Assembly: GCF_014641075.1 (NCBI RefSeq)
Contig: NZ_BMHP01000001.1
Span: 930,001 to 994,000, forward strand
Length of the DNA: 64,000 nt
Source of the DNA: Paenibacillus nasutitermitis
GTDB lineage: Bacteria > Bacillota > Bacilli > Paenibacillales > Paenibacillaceae
Direction of reading: 5' to 3'
Part shown: piece after piece, positions 26,303 to 35,027 of the stretch
Numbering within the stretch: position 1 is the first letter of the stretch
Layout of the letters: each line of letters opens with the position of its first letter
Program-made: the position numbers and the translations under genes
Notes under the pieces: model-generated
Databases searched by the model: none
Told to the model about the DNA's origin: nothing
Seen by the model: the letters and a program-made list of their open reading frames with translations, nothing else

Positions 26303-26689
26303 TCAATCTATCAAGTTCTCCCGGTTACTTTTCAGCAGATCGATTTGCATTTCCAGCTTTTGTTGGGCTTCGTCTAATGTTTTTCTTTGTTTAATGATTT
26401 CGTTTCGTTTTTTTTCATATACTTGCAGCAATTCTTCGCAATACTCCCCTTTATTTTCGTCTGCTTCCAGAATTTCAGGGTACTCGCAATACATGATATC
26501 CTTGATCTGGTCTGTTGTTAGACCCAAGCCCAAATACAATTGTATGGTACGAACGGTGTCAACCGACGATTCGTCAAACTCGCGATAATTGTTGGCTAGA
26601 CGCGAAATTTGAAGCAATCCCTTTTTCTCATAATGGCGTATGGAGCGTATGCTAACTCCTGTACGATCTGCCAATTGGCTGATTTTCAA
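26303..26689 (-). CDS. MerR-family transcriptional regulator
   Basis: This 128-residue protein starts MKISQLADRTGVSIRSIRHY, the MerR winged helix, and continues with YREFDESSVDTVRTIQLYLG. A long C-terminal coiled coil (about 80-125: EKKRNEIIKQRKTLDEAQQK) mediates dimerisation. There is no Cys pair for metal binding, so a small-molecule or redox sensor is more likely. The adjacent NAT-NmrA pair may be its target. Confidence 0.9.
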   Translation of the reverse strand: MKISQLADRTGVSIRSIRHYEKKGLLQISRLANNYREFDESSVDTVRTIQLYLGLGLTTDQIKDIMYCEYPEILEADENKGEYCEELLQVYEKKRNEIIKQRKTLDEAQQKLEMQIDLLKSNRENLID

Positions 26690-26760
26690 TGAAAACCGCT
26701 CCTTTACATCATGTTATTGCTTTTGCCATAGTATTACACAGCATCCTGATCTGAGCAAAC

Positions 26761-26796
26761 GATCAAGGCACTCTCCAATGAAAGAGTGCCTTGATC
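26761..26796 (-). terminator. Perfect 14-bp hairpin after the NmrA-like gene
   Basis: GATCAAGGCACTCT (26761-26774) pairs perfectly with 26783-26796. It lies 21 bases past the stop of the minus-strand gene. The T run after it is poor, so termination strength is uncertain. Confidence 0.6.
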
Positions 26797-26816
26797 GAAG
26801 GGTTGCCGCATACTTA

Positions 26817-27641
26817 TTAGCTAAAAACGCGCAAATGTTCTGCAACCCACTGGGCAAACGTCCGGGCATCTTGGCCGGTAACGTCTTTAACTGTCGGTAC
26901 GACTGTGAATGCTTCTTTAGGCAGATTCTCATGCCAATTGTGTACATAATCAATCATCTCATTCGAGACACCTGTTTGTTTAAGCCGCTCCCGAGCCTGT
27001 TGCTTCGTAAGCTCATCGAATCGAATGTCACGCTTGAGCGCTGCTGCGATGACGTTCACTTTATCGCGTGGGGTCAATGCTTCAGGACCTGTCAGGGTAT
27101 ACGTTTTGCCGGCATGACCCGTTTTAGTCAACGCCGCCACTGCTACTGCTGCCACATCCGCCTCATGGACGATGGCATTTAAGTAATTGGCGAAGGGCTC
27201 CTGAACGACGCTTGCCGTACGAATCGACTCTGCCCACGACAAAGTATTGGACATAAATTCGCAATAAGGTTGAATATGCGTCCACTCAAGATCGCTCGCT
27301 TCGGCTGCTTGCTCAACCGTTCCCTTCACGCCGCTCCACAGAATGGCAACGCGCTCTACGCCTGCCTTCATAGCCAGGTCAATGATTTCGTCTCCGGTCT
27401 GAAGTGGGGTGCCGCCTCCGCTGCTGGTCATCAAGTAGATGCCCTTGACTCCTGCCATTACCGATGTGAGCGTCTCCGGCGCTGCCAAGTCCCCGTATAC
27501 AACCTCTACACCTTTAGGCAGCACTTCTTTCGCCTTTGCAGGATTACGCGTTAAAGCACGTACTTGTTGTCCGGATTGAACAAGCTGATGAACGACATGG
27601 CGGCCGACATTTCCGGTTGCGCCTGTTACGAGAATGGTCAT
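26817..27641 (-). CDS. NmrA-like NAD(P)-binding protein, paralogue A
   Basis: This 274-residue Rossmann protein begins TILVTGATGNVGRHVVHQLV, the atypical SDR (NmrA/QOR2-like) nucleotide-binding motif. These proteins sense or use NAD(P)H; some reduce quinones. It overlaps the acetyltransferase gene by four bases, so the two form an operon. A clear paralogue with roughly half of its residues identical by eye lies at 31320. It has no tyrosine-lysine SDR catalytic pair that I can see. Confidence 0.88.
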   Translation of the reverse strand: MTILVTGATGNVGRHVVHQLVQSGQQVRALTRNPAKAKEVLPKGVEVVYGDLAAPETLTSVMAGVKGIYLMTSSGGGTPLQTGDEIIDLAMKAGVERVAILWSGVKGTVEQAAEASDLEWTHIQPYCEFMSNTLSWAESIRTASVVQEPFANYLNAIVHEADVAAVAVAALTKTGHAGKTYTLTGPEALTPRDKVNVIAAALKRDIRFDELTKQQARERLKQTGVSNEMIDYVHNWHENLPKEAFTVVPTVKDVTGQDARTFAQWVAEHLRVFS

Positions 27642-28510
27642 TGTGTTTCTCCCTTCGGTATTTGGTTTTGGAACAAATGGATACCCAGTTCCTCAAGAAC
27701 ATCGATTGCCTTCTCAACAGGCAGTCTCGGTAAGTTAAACTCGCGGTCGATTACTTCCCGGACCTCGTTGCGGTTAGCTAATATACGTTTTTCGACCTGC
27801 CCGCGGCTGTTCCTGATACTGAGCACATTGTTGACTAGTGAAAGTGATCGCTGCTGATCCAATTGCCAAATTTGACAGCGTAAGAAGGAGGTGAATATAC
27901 CATTCGGCTTGTAATAGTTTTCGATTGCTTTTTGAAAATCATCAAAGCGGTACTTATTGCGGGTATCGAAAGTCCAGTTCAATTCAGTAATCGGCTTTCC
28001 GTCCACCTCTCTGTGATACGTGTACGTTCCGGGTTCAGCTCCAGGTCGCAATCTTACTTCTATACCGCCGTAACGGGACACCTGATGGGGATCGGTCTCC
28101 AGTCGAAAGGGTTCAAAAAATGGGGCGCTGTTCCCACAATCCACGTACATTTCTTCTTGTTCATCCGGGAGTCGGACGAGCAGCGCAACATGCCCGCCGC
28201 CCAATAAAGCATAGCGGCTGTGAAATCCAAGCCGGTTCAGCAATTGGTGGAGACTGCTGTTTAGGACATAGCATGTTCCTCCCATATGGTGCTGAAAGAG
28301 TTGCTCCACAAACAGCTGTTCATCCTGCTGAAGATGTTTTTGCTTGTGGTAAGCTTTAAAATTCATTAATGTGCTCACGTTTTCGAAGGGAATACGATTC
28401 AGATGGGCGGTGCAAATCATTGTTAAATAGTCATAAGAAGGTTCTTGCTCCGGAACTTGAATGTAGTTCAAATACTGGATCGCCCAGGGTGGCAATGGCT
28501 TTCGAATCAA
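27638..28510 (-). CDS. Arylamine N-acetyltransferase
   Basis: This protein of about 290 residues transfers acetyl from acetyl-CoA to arylamines or hydrazines. The Cys-His-Asp triad is visible: Cys80 in MGGTCYVLN, His107 in GGGHVALLV and Asp124 in MYVDCGN. The start is placed at the TTG at 28510, seven to eight bases after AAGGAG; an ATG at 28585 would add 25 basic, non-family residues. The stop overlaps the NmrA-like gene. Confidence 0.88.
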   Translation of the reverse strand: MIRKPLPPWAIQYLNYIQVPEQEPSYDYLTMICTAHLNRIPFENVSTLMNFKAYHKQKHLQQDEQLFVEQLFQHHMGGTCYVLNSSLHQLLNRLGFHSRYALLGGGHVALLVRLPDEQEEMYVDCGNSAPFFEPFRLETDPHQVSRYGGIEVRLRPGAEPGTYTYHREVDGKPITELNWTFDTRNKYRFDDFQKAIENYYKPNGIFTSFLRCQIWQLDQQRSLSLVNNVLSIRNSRGQVEKRILANRNEVREVIDREFNLPRLPVEKAIDVLEELGIHLFQNQIPKGETQ

Positions 28511-28679
28511 GGTAGTCACTCCTTTACGTTTTTTATAAATTAACCGCAAATTTATCTTAAACTGTAGCACTAGTGTCATAGTCAAGACAAAACTTATGCG
28601 AATGAATCGATTGTTTGGGATGACAATGGAACTATTGGAAAAAAGAATGAACGACCAGCAGTAATAATGATCGTAGGGT

Positions 28680-28743
28680 CTTAACTCAACGGGGGGTCCT
28701 AATTCTGGTGGTTACACGGTTCGATTCCGCGGAGCTCCACCAC
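28680..28743 (+). repeat. Degenerate tRNA-like sequence
   Basis: GGGTCTTAACTCAACGGGGG is followed by GGTTCGATTCC and GGAGCTCCACCA. These resemble a D-arm, a T-arm and a CCA end, but the acceptor arms do not pair and no anticodon arm can be drawn. It is read as a tRNA remnant or integration scar. A terminator follows at once. The rest of the 28511-28841 gap shows nothing else. Confidence 0.5.
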
Positions 28744-28754
28744 ACTTTATCATT

Positions 28755-28778
28755 AAAACTTCCAATTGGAGGTTTTTT
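28755..28778 (+). terminator. Terminator after the tRNA-like remnant
   Basis: AAAACTTCC pairs with GGAGGTTTT around AATT, followed by T residues. Confidence 0.7.
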
Positions 28779-28841
28779 GTTATAATGAAACAAGCAAGCA
28801 TCGACAGGTCAACTTTATCTAAAGTTGGGGGGGTGAAAAGA

Positions 28842-30521
28842 ATGTACGAGGATAAAACGCTGCAATACAAGGACTTGCTTATCCTGAAAACAATAGCAGA
28901 AACGCTGAACCAAAATCATGACATGAAGCCCATGCTTCAAACCACGCTCGAGAAGCTGCTCGAATTGACTGGATTGAAGACGGGGTGGATCTTTCTGGCG
29001 GACGAAGAGCCAATCTATCACCATGTGGCGGACCATAACTTGCCTCCAGTGCTTGCTCAGGACGACAAAGAACCGATGCGGGGCGAAGTGTGCTTCTGTC
29101 TGAAGCTATACTGGAAAGGCTTGCTTAGTCAAGCCGTTAACATCATCGAATGCGAGCGTCTGCATGATTCCAATACCAATTCACAATGCGATACAAATAA
29201 TCTCACTCATCACGCAACGGTCCCGCTAACGATATGCGGGGAGCGTTTCGGAGTTCTTAACGTCGGTTCACCCGGCAAAGAGCATTTTAGCGACGAAGAG
29301 CTTGCTCTTCTGGAAGGGGTCGCATTTCAGATTGGTACGGCGGTAGAGCGAACACGGCTGCTGGAGCAAAAGGAGAAGCTTGCGGTCGACAAAATTGCAC
29401 GCTACATCGTGGATTACTATGCCAATACGAATGAAGTGACTAGACAGATCTGGACGATTAATAACTTAAACGAACTGTTATTATCCGTTGTCACAAACAT
29501 CGGAACGTATTTCGATTGGTCGACGGTGGCCATCGCCATTCATCAAGGCAATCGCTTAACGTTACGCGCCCTCTATGACAAAGATAACCCCATATTAATG
29601 AATGATTCCGTACATCTGCAGCAGAAGGAATCTGCGGATATGATCCACAAGGCTTTTACGGAACAGAAAGTATGCCAAAGTAAGAATGAAACTTTTTCGT
29701 TTGCTGCACTCCGCCAAAGCGAAAACATGTTTTCGATTGCACTCCCTCTAAAAAAACAAGAGCCTTTATTAAGAAACGAACCGCTTGGCATTCTTTTCAT
29801 CGGAAGAGAAACATCAACGTTCAGCGAACTGGAGATTGAAATATTGACGATGCTGGCGTATCATATTTCATTGGCCATGGAAAGAATTCGCTTGTATGAC
29901 GAATGGCAAGACTTGCTGCTGTCCGAAGAACGGAACAGACTTGCGCTCGATCTGCACGATTCTGTCAACCAGAAGTTGTTTTCTCTTTCGTTGACCGCAC
30001 AAGGCATCAAGGAAATGATAAACGACCAGAATCCGCTCGTCGTAGATGGTATAAACGACATTCAGCTTTTGACGCAAGAAACTTTGACCGAAATGCGTAC
30101 GTTGATATGGCAGCTTCGGCCTTATAGCGCCGAGAAGGGGATGATTGTTTCTTTGAAGGAATACGCCGAAAAAATCGGATTGCACGTGACCTTACAGATG
30201 AAGGATGATGTGCATTTCCCTGTTGAGGTTGAGAGAATTTTATGGCGAATCGGACAGGAAGCATTAAATAATGTCAGCAAGCATGCCCGGACGAACCACG
30301 CAACGATCAAAATTCAGTCGATCGAGGATCACATTCAAATGAGCGTAACAGATCATGGCTGCGGCTTTGTGCCTGAGCAAGTGGAGTTGAAGGCGGCAAC
30401 GCTCGGCATTATCGGCATGAAAGAAAGAGCGTTGCAAATCAACGGAAACTTACATATCAGCAGCATGGAAGGCAAAGGAACGATCATTTCCGTTACGGTG
30501 CCGCAATCAAGGGAGATCTAA
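28842..30521 (+). CDS. GAF-domain sensor histidine kinase (NarL/LiaS group)
   Basis: This 559-residue soluble kinase has two GAF-like sensor regions (about 10-180 and 200-350) and no membrane segment. The HisKA_3 phospho-acceptor is His372 in LALDLHDSVNQKLFSLSL. The ATPase domain shows RIGQEALNNVSKHA and GCGFVPEQ...LGIIGMKERA. It should sense a cytoplasmic signal and phosphorylate the regulator encoded two bases downstream. The ATG at 28842 has a GGGGGGGTG site; the ATG at 28785 lies against a terminator without one. Confidence 0.92.
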   Translation: MYEDKTLQYKDLLILKTIAETLNQNHDMKPMLQTTLEKLLELTGLKTGWIFLADEEPIYHHVADHNLPPVLAQDDKEPMRGEVCFCLKLYWKGLLSQAVNIIECERLHDSNTNSQCDTNNLTHHATVPLTICGERFGVLNVGSPGKEHFSDEELALLEGVAFQIGTAVERTRLLEQKEKLAVDKIARYIVDYYANTNEVTRQIWTINNLNELLLSVVTNIGTYFDWSTVAIAIHQGNRLTLRALYDKDNPILMNDSVHLQQKESADMIHKAFTEQKVCQSKNETFSFAALRQSENMFSIALPLKKQEPLLRNEPLGILFIGRETSTFSELEIEILTMLAYHISLAMERIRLYDEWQDLLLSEERNRLALDLHDSVNQKLFSLSLTAQGIKEMINDQNPLVVDGINDIQLLTQETLTEMRTLIWQLRPYSAEKGMIVSLKEYAEKIGLHVTLQMKDDVHFPVEVERILWRIGQEALNNVSKHARTNHATIKIQSIEDHIQMSVTDHGCGFVPEQVELKAATLGIIGMKERALQINGNLHISSMEGKGTIISVTVPQSREI

Positions 30522-30522
30522 T

Positions 30523-31164
30523 ATGAAGACGATAAAGGTTCTAATCGTAGACGATCATTTGGTTGTGCTCAGGGGACTGCGTTTCTTCTTGCAAACCCAG
30601 GCCACAATTGAAATTGTCGGTCAGGCACAAAATGGGGAGGAGGCTCTGCAGCTCGTGCACGCGTTGCAGCCCGATATCGTGCTCATGGATTTGATCATGC
30701 CGGGATTGAGCGGGATCGAGGCCACAAGGAAGATAACGGAACATTATCCTCAAGTCAAAGTGATTATCCTTTCCAGCTACTCGGATCGTGATTCCGTTCT
30801 GCAAGCCATAAAGGCTGGAGCTATCGGCTACCAGCTGAAGGATGTGAGGCCGGAAGTGTTGATCGAATCCATTCAGGCTGCGATGGACGGCGTAAAAACA
30901 CTGCATCCGCAAGCCACTCATCAACTGATGTCCCACGTGGTAATGGAGATTGAGGATGAGAAGAGTATCGACATCCTGACCGCGAAGGAAATAGTGGTTC
31001 TGAAGCATATCACTTTAGGTCAAAGCAATAAGGAAATTGCGGCCGAGCTTCATATTTCCGAGAAAACGGTTAAAACGCATATCACCCATATTTTAGCCAA
31101 ATTGGAGATGCAGGATCGTACGCAAGCCGCACTATTCGCGACCAAAAATCATTGGTTCGATTAA
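30523..31164 (+). CDS. NarL/LuxR-family response regulator
   Basis: This 213-residue regulator has a receiver domain with the phospho-acceptor Asp56 (DIVLMDLIMPG) and the acidic pair in IVDDH. It has a C-terminal LuxR helix-turn-helix (LTAKEIVVLKHITLGQSNKE, AAELHISEKTVKTHITHILA). It starts one base after the kinase stop and is the cognate partner. The downstream NmrA/FMN reductase/MFS genes are candidate targets, although a strong terminator intervenes. Confidence 0.94.
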   Translation: MKTIKVLIVDDHLVVLRGLRFFLQTQATIEIVGQAQNGEEALQLVHALQPDIVLMDLIMPGLSGIEATRKITEHYPQVKVIILSSYSDRDSVLQAIKAGAIGYQLKDVRPEVLIESIQAAMDGVKTLHPQATHQLMSHVVMEIEDEKSIDILTAKEIVVLKHITLGQSNKEIAAELHISEKTVKTHITHILAKLEMQDRTQAALFATKNHWFD

Positions 31165-31180
31165 ATCATAGGTCGTAGCC

Positions 31181-31209
31181 AAGGTCTTATCTTCGGATAA
31201 GACCTTTTT
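31181..31209 (+). terminator. Terminator of the two-component operon (UUCG loop)
   Basis: AAGGTCTTATC pairs with GATAAGACCTT around the stable tetraloop TTCG, followed by TTT. It lies 17 bases after the regulator stop. Confidence 0.9.
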
Positions 31210-31319
31210 CTTATGCGTTCATAAGACGTATGCAGGACGTATTAACTTGGGGATTGATGTAAATTTAAGAAGCTCGATTAATCCGGTTATTCAAATCAAT
31301 TTGAGGAGGATGAACAAAT

Positions 31320-32138
31320 ATGACCATTCTAGTAACGGGAGCAACAGGAAACGTAGGACGGCACATTGTAGATCAGCTTGTTCGTTCAGGTGCTCGCGTT
31401 CGGGCCCTTTCGCGTAACCCAGCATCCGCGAATCTACCTCAATCCGTGGAAGTCGTATACGGGGAACATACCAATCCGGACAGTCTTGTTCAGGCGTTGG
31501 ACGGTGTTACCGCCATGCACTTGATCACGTTTAACAGCGTCGACTCCGCTCCGCTGCAAACCGGGGCAGATATCGTAAGGCTTGCAACGAAAGCCGGCGT
31601 ACGAAAAATAACGACATTGTGGAGCGGTGCAAAAGGGGCAGTGGAAGAGGTTGTAGAAGCAAGCAGTCTGGAATGGACCCATTTTCAGCCTGACGTTGAG
31701 TTTATGTCCAATACGTTGGCATGGGCGGACTCCATCCGGTCGGAAGGCGTGGTTCGGCAGCTGAACGGCCAAGCGTTAAATGCCATGATTCACGAGGCAG
31801 ACATTGGAAGTGTCGTTGCGACCGCGCTATTGGGAGATGGGCACGCCTTCAAAAGCTATCCGTTAACCGGACCTGAAGTACTGTCCGTATCCGATAAGAT
31901 TCGAATGATCAGCTCTGAAATCGGCCGGGATCTCCGATTCATTGAATTGTCCGAAGAAGAAGAGCGCACCAGGATGCGCCAGGCCGGCGTTCAGGAAGAC
32001 ATGATCGACTATGTCGTCGGATGGTACGCGAATCCTCCCAAGGAGGCGTATCGCGTGCTTCCACTCGTCGAGGAAATTACCGGTCGTCCGGCTCGAACAT
32101 TCGCGCAATGGGCAGCGGAAAACAAAACAAAATTTTAA
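31320..32138 (+). CDS. NmrA-like NAD(P)-binding protein, paralogue B
   Basis: This 272-residue protein starts TILVTGATGNVGRHIVDQLV and shares long stretches with the 26817-27641 product (SGVKG/SGAKG, SLEWTH.QP..EFMSNTL, ARTFAQW). A role as an NAD(P)H-dependent quinone reductase or redox sensor is inferred from the family. It precedes an FMN reductase by 19 bases and an MFS remnant, forming a redox-detoxification group. The start follows TTTGAGGAGGATG. Confidence 0.88.
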   Translation: MTILVTGATGNVGRHIVDQLVRSGARVRALSRNPASANLPQSVEVVYGEHTNPDSLVQALDGVTAMHLITFNSVDSAPLQTGADIVRLATKAGVRKITTLWSGAKGAVEEVVEASSLEWTHFQPDVEFMSNTLAWADSIRSEGVVRQLNGQALNAMIHEADIGSVVATALLGDGHAFKSYPLTGPEVLSVSDKIRMISSEIGRDLRFIELSEEEERTRMRQAGVQEDMIDYVVGWYANPPKEAYRVLPLVEEITGRPARTFAQWAAENKTKF

Positions 32139-32157
32139 TAGAACGGAGAAGAAGCAA

Positions 32158-32703
32158 ATGAAAGAGCAGTTAAAGATCGGCATTATTCTAGGCAGTACCC
32201 GTCAGGGAAGAGTAAGCCCGCAAGTGGGCGAATGGGTGAAAAGAATGGCAGAAAAACGTAATGATGCACATTATGAGGTTATCGACATAGCCGAATATAA
32301 ACTGCCATTTGCCGGGGAAGCCCGCCCCGATGATGCAGGGGTAAAGTCTTGGTCGGAAAAAATCGATGAAATGGATGGGTATGTTTTCATCGTTGCGGAA
32401 TACAATCACAGTTTAACCGGAGTTTTGAAAAATGCACTCGATTCGGCCTACAAAGAATGGAATAACAAAGCAGCGGGCATCGTCAGCTATGGCTCGACAG
32501 GAGGTGCTCGCGCAGCTGAGCATCTTCGCGGAATCTTAGGCGAATTATCGGTAGCAGATGTACGTGTACATCCTACCCTGTCCATTTTCACAGACTTTGA
32601 GCAGTTCCATACGTTTAAACCTGCCGAGCTTCATGCAACAACGGTGAATGACATGCTTGATCAAGTTACGGCTTGGAGCGGCGCGCTAAGAATTTTGCGT
32701 TAA
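32158..32703 (+). CDS. NADPH-dependent FMN reductase (flavodoxin-fold)
   Basis: This 181-residue protein begins KIGIILGSTRQGRVSPQVGE, the phosphate-binding loop of FMN reductases, and has FIVAEYNHSLTGVLKNALDS and SYGSTGGARAAEHLR around the flavin site. Such enzymes reduce quinones, azo dyes or chromate with NADPH. The ATG at 32158 has CGGAG upstream; an in-frame start at 32011 lies within the previous gene and is rejected. Confidence 0.9.
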   Translation: MKEQLKIGIILGSTRQGRVSPQVGEWVKRMAEKRNDAHYEVIDIAEYKLPFAGEARPDDAGVKSWSEKIDEMDGYVFIVAEYNHSLTGVLKNALDSAYKEWNNKAAGIVSYGSTGGARAAEHLRGILGELSVADVRVHPTLSIFTDFEQFHTFKPAELHATTVNDMLDQVTAWSGALRILR

Positions 32704-32729
32704 TTCGATCATATTCAAGGGGATAGGAT

Positions 32730-33682
32730 ATGATGGAACATACAAGTGGGAATAGCGGGTATTGGTCGGCGGCATTCCTGAAAATCTGCTGCTGCAATAT
32801 GTTGGTCTTCTTCTCGTTCCAAATGATGCTGCCGATACTTCCGGTTTATCTGACGGACACTGGCGCCGAGCGGTCTTCCGCTGGACTCGTTGTGGCCATC
32901 ATAACGATCGCCGCCGTCATGATCCGTCTATTGACGGGTTATGCGCTGGATCACTGGAATCGCAGGCGTATCGTTCTAGCAGGATCGCTCGCGCTCCTAC
33001 TCGCAATGCTCGCTTTTGTCCTATTGCCCTCAATAGGCTGGATTATCGGCTGCAGTATCGGATTAGGTATCGGATGGGGCATCCTGACCGCTACTTACGC
33101 GACCATTGTGTCCGATCTGATTCCACCCGGAAAACTAGGGGCGGGTATCGGTACATTTATGTTGTTCGGTTTGGTAAGCATGGCCGTCGGGCCTTACGCA
33201 GGCGGTTGGGTATATGGTCAATTCGGCGCATCGGCGCTGTTCGGTACGGCTTCAGCGCCTCGATCCTTGTTCGACCGTTGGCCGGAAGATTATTCGACAC
33301 AAGAGGTCCGGCATATGTTCTTGTTCCAGGAATCCTGCTTGGCATCGTCGCTCTATATTTGCTCTCGGCGGCAGCAGGTTTCGGACTATTTGTTACGTCC
33401 GCCTTCGTTTATGGCTTGTCGTTCGGCGCAGTTCAGCCCTATATGCTGGCATGGACCGTCCAAAGGGCGAAGCCCGAAAGGCGCGGGGCAGCTAACAGCA
33501 CATTCTTGATCGGGATGGATGGCGGTATCGCAATAGGTTCGGCTTTGCTGGGATTATGGATCAAGAACGGCGAATACGCCGCCATGTTTCGTGGGTCGGC
33601 GGGTATTCTCGTCTTGCTCCTCATTCTTTATGGCGTTACTCTTATTTATGCGAGCAGGTCGAAAGTGTCTCGATCCGGCTAA
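32730..33682 (+). pseudogene. MFS transporter with internal deletion and frame change
   Basis: The first frame gives the start of a drug-type MFS transporter up to about residue 170 (FFSFQMMLPILPVYLTDTGA, RLLTGYALDHWNRRRIVLAG). At about 33240 it shifts. The true C-terminal part continues in another frame (FSASILVRPLAGRLFDTRG, GLSFGAVQPYMLAWTVQRAK) to 33682. Only about 305 residues are encoded instead of about 400; the segment between helix 5/6 and helix 7/8 is missing. So this is a deletion with a frameshift rather than a single-base error. A short frame reading on to 33509 is not meaningful. Confidence 0.82.
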
Positions 33683-33718
33683 TAGTGGGGTTGAATCTCG
33701 ATGTTTCAGTATTTGAAT

Positions 33719-33745
33719 CGGCGTCTGAATCTACCGCTAAAAGTC
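33719..33745 (+). repeat. 27-bp dispersed repeat, copy 2
   Basis: Identical to 10454-10480. It marks the left edge of a segment duplicated from 34925-35240. Confidence 0.8.
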
Positions 33746-33746
33746 C

Positions 33747-33774
33747 AAGAGGCTGATCTTGGAATCAGCCTCTT
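33747..33774. terminator. Hairpin within the duplicated segment
   Basis: AAGAGGCTGAT pairs with ATCAGCCTCTT, followed by T residues on the plus strand. A matching hairpin stands at 34951-34978. Confidence 0.7.
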
Positions 33775-33824
33775 TCTTCATTCTTATTTGAAACTTACAT
33801 GAGCATACTAACAACGATCCTTAG

Positions 33825-33903
33825 AACTTCCTATCCTGATACGTGAGTCCTTCAACTCAAAGGATATTGTAGTACCAACCCATTCCGGATCTGATTCCGC
33901 ACT
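33825..33903 (-). pseudogene. Internally deleted duplicate of the SRPBCC gene
   Basis: On the minus strand this encodes SDPEWVGTTISFEL, identical to part of the 35028-35456 product, fused after a deletion of about 135 bases to that gene's last codons. Sequence beyond the stop, including a hairpin and the 27-bp repeat, is duplicated too. It is a fragment and cannot encode a working protein. Confidence 0.8.
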
Positions 33904-33909
33904 AAGGAT

Positions 33910-34668
33910 TTAGGATAATAGAAATTTTTTTACCACAGGAGCCAATACAGGCGCTTCGAGGTGATGGTTTTGACCTTCCAGACATATATACTGCCCATTA
34001 GGAAGATCGGTTGCAAGCAACTCGTTTGATTGCTTGAATGAGTCTTTGCTTTCTTCCCCAGTCACCACAAGTACAGGGGTGGAAATACCAACCAATTCTT
34101 CACGCAGAGGGGGCTCACAAACAAGTCTTGTATCGTAAACTGTCGTGTGCGCGAGAGCCTCTAAGTAAGGTCTAAAGGGTGCATTCCGAAGTTGGGTCAC
34201 GACATCATCCGGGAGACCGACTAATTTGGATTGGAAGAACTCGACCGCATCGCCGCGACGACCTGCGGAGATCAACTCAGATAGCTGATTAACAAGGTTA
34301 TTGTCGTGCCCTTCGACGGGTGCTTCATACAATACAAGTTTGGAGATGGCGGCTCCTTTGACAGCTGCTTTCAGTGCAAGGTTGGCGCCGGATGAGTAGC
34401 CGAATACGCATGCAGATCCGCCAGCAACATCGATTAAAGCTTCCAGATCTTCAATCTCTCTTTCGATCGCGTATGGTAAAGTGTCTCCGCTTGCTCCCTT
34501 CCCACGGCGATCGTAATTGATAACCGTGAAATTGGATTCAAGGAGCTTAGCTAAATGCGCACCGGTTGAACGGTCGTTAAATGCGCCTACAACCAAAATA
34601 ATCGGCGGTCCTTCTCCAGTACGATCGAATTCGATAGAAGTGCCGTCTTTGGAAATAACTTTGCTCAT
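33910..34668 (-). CDS. Alpha/beta hydrolase
   Basis: This 252-residue hydrolase has the nucleophile elbow GYSSG (Ser92), an oxyanion loop region GAFNDRST, and a C-terminal His in GQNHHLEAP. The acid residue is probably in VVTGEESKDS or a nearby loop. The substrate is unknown. It is preceded by a TetR-type palindrome (34718-34733) and the remains of a TetR gene, so it was probably the target of that regulator. Confidence 0.9.
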   Translation of the reverse strand: MSKVISKDGTSIEFDRTGEGPPIILVVGAFNDRSTGAHLAKLLESNFTVINYDRRGKGASGDTLPYAIEREIEDLEALIDVAGGSACVFGYSSGANLALKAAVKGAAISKLVLYEAPVEGHDNNLVNQLSELISAGRRGDAVEFFQSKLVGLPDDVVTQLRNAPFRPYLEALAHTTVYDTRLVCEPPLREELVGISTPVLVVTGEESKDSFKQSNELLATDLPNGQYICLEGQNHHLEAPVLAPVVKKFLLS

Positions 34669-34717
34669 CCTAAAATCCTCCTTTTTTTCTCCTTGATTTT
34701 GTTCAGAAATCTCCCAA

Positions 34718-34733
34718 ACAAACGATTGTTTGT
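34718..34733. promoter_or_regulatory. TetR-type operator palindrome
   Basis: ACAAAC-GATT-GTTTGT is an inverted repeat with perfect 6-base arms, the usual form of TetR-family operators. It lies between the hydrolase start and the truncated TetR gene. Confidence 0.6.
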
Positions 34734-34749
34734 ATATTGGACAAAAAAA

Positions 34750-34953
34750 TTAAGAAATGTAATTCATAATTCGTTGCTTCGCTTCTGCAAGATATTCGGA
34801 ATCGGAATAAATCACACTTAAGATGATGGCGCCCTGCAGCTCCGTGACCGCTTGCCTGGCAAGCTCCTTCGCACGTTCTACGCCTAATAATTCCTGAAAG
34901 ATTGCTTCAAAAGCGTGCATTGTACGGCGTCTGAATCTACCGCTAAAGTCCAA
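34750..34953 (-). pseudogene. TetR-family regulator reduced to its C-terminal ligand domain
   Basis: The 67-residue frame contains FEAIFQELLGVERAKELARQ and ELQGAIILSVIYSDSEYLAEAKQRI, a TetR C-terminal pattern. The first residues (MDFSGRFRRRT) come from the 27-bp repeat, not from the gene. The N-terminal DNA-binding helix-turn-helix is gone. The break falls exactly at the repeat at 34925, which suggests recombination there. Confidence 0.75.
34925..34950 (+). repeat. 27-bp dispersed repeat, copy 3 (one base shorter)
   Basis: Matches 33719-33745 with one A missing. It is followed by the same hairpin and then by the 3' end of the SRPBCC gene, as in the 33719 copy. Confidence 0.8.
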
Positions 34954-35027
34954 GAGGCTGATCTTTGAATCAGCCTCTTTTTCTTCATTCTTGTGTGTAA
35001 CTTACCTGAACATACTAACCATGATCC

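Noticed and set aside
26091..26306. 71-codon minus-strand frame touching the MerR stop
   Set aside because: Composition and lack of a ribosome site or known family do not support it as a gene.
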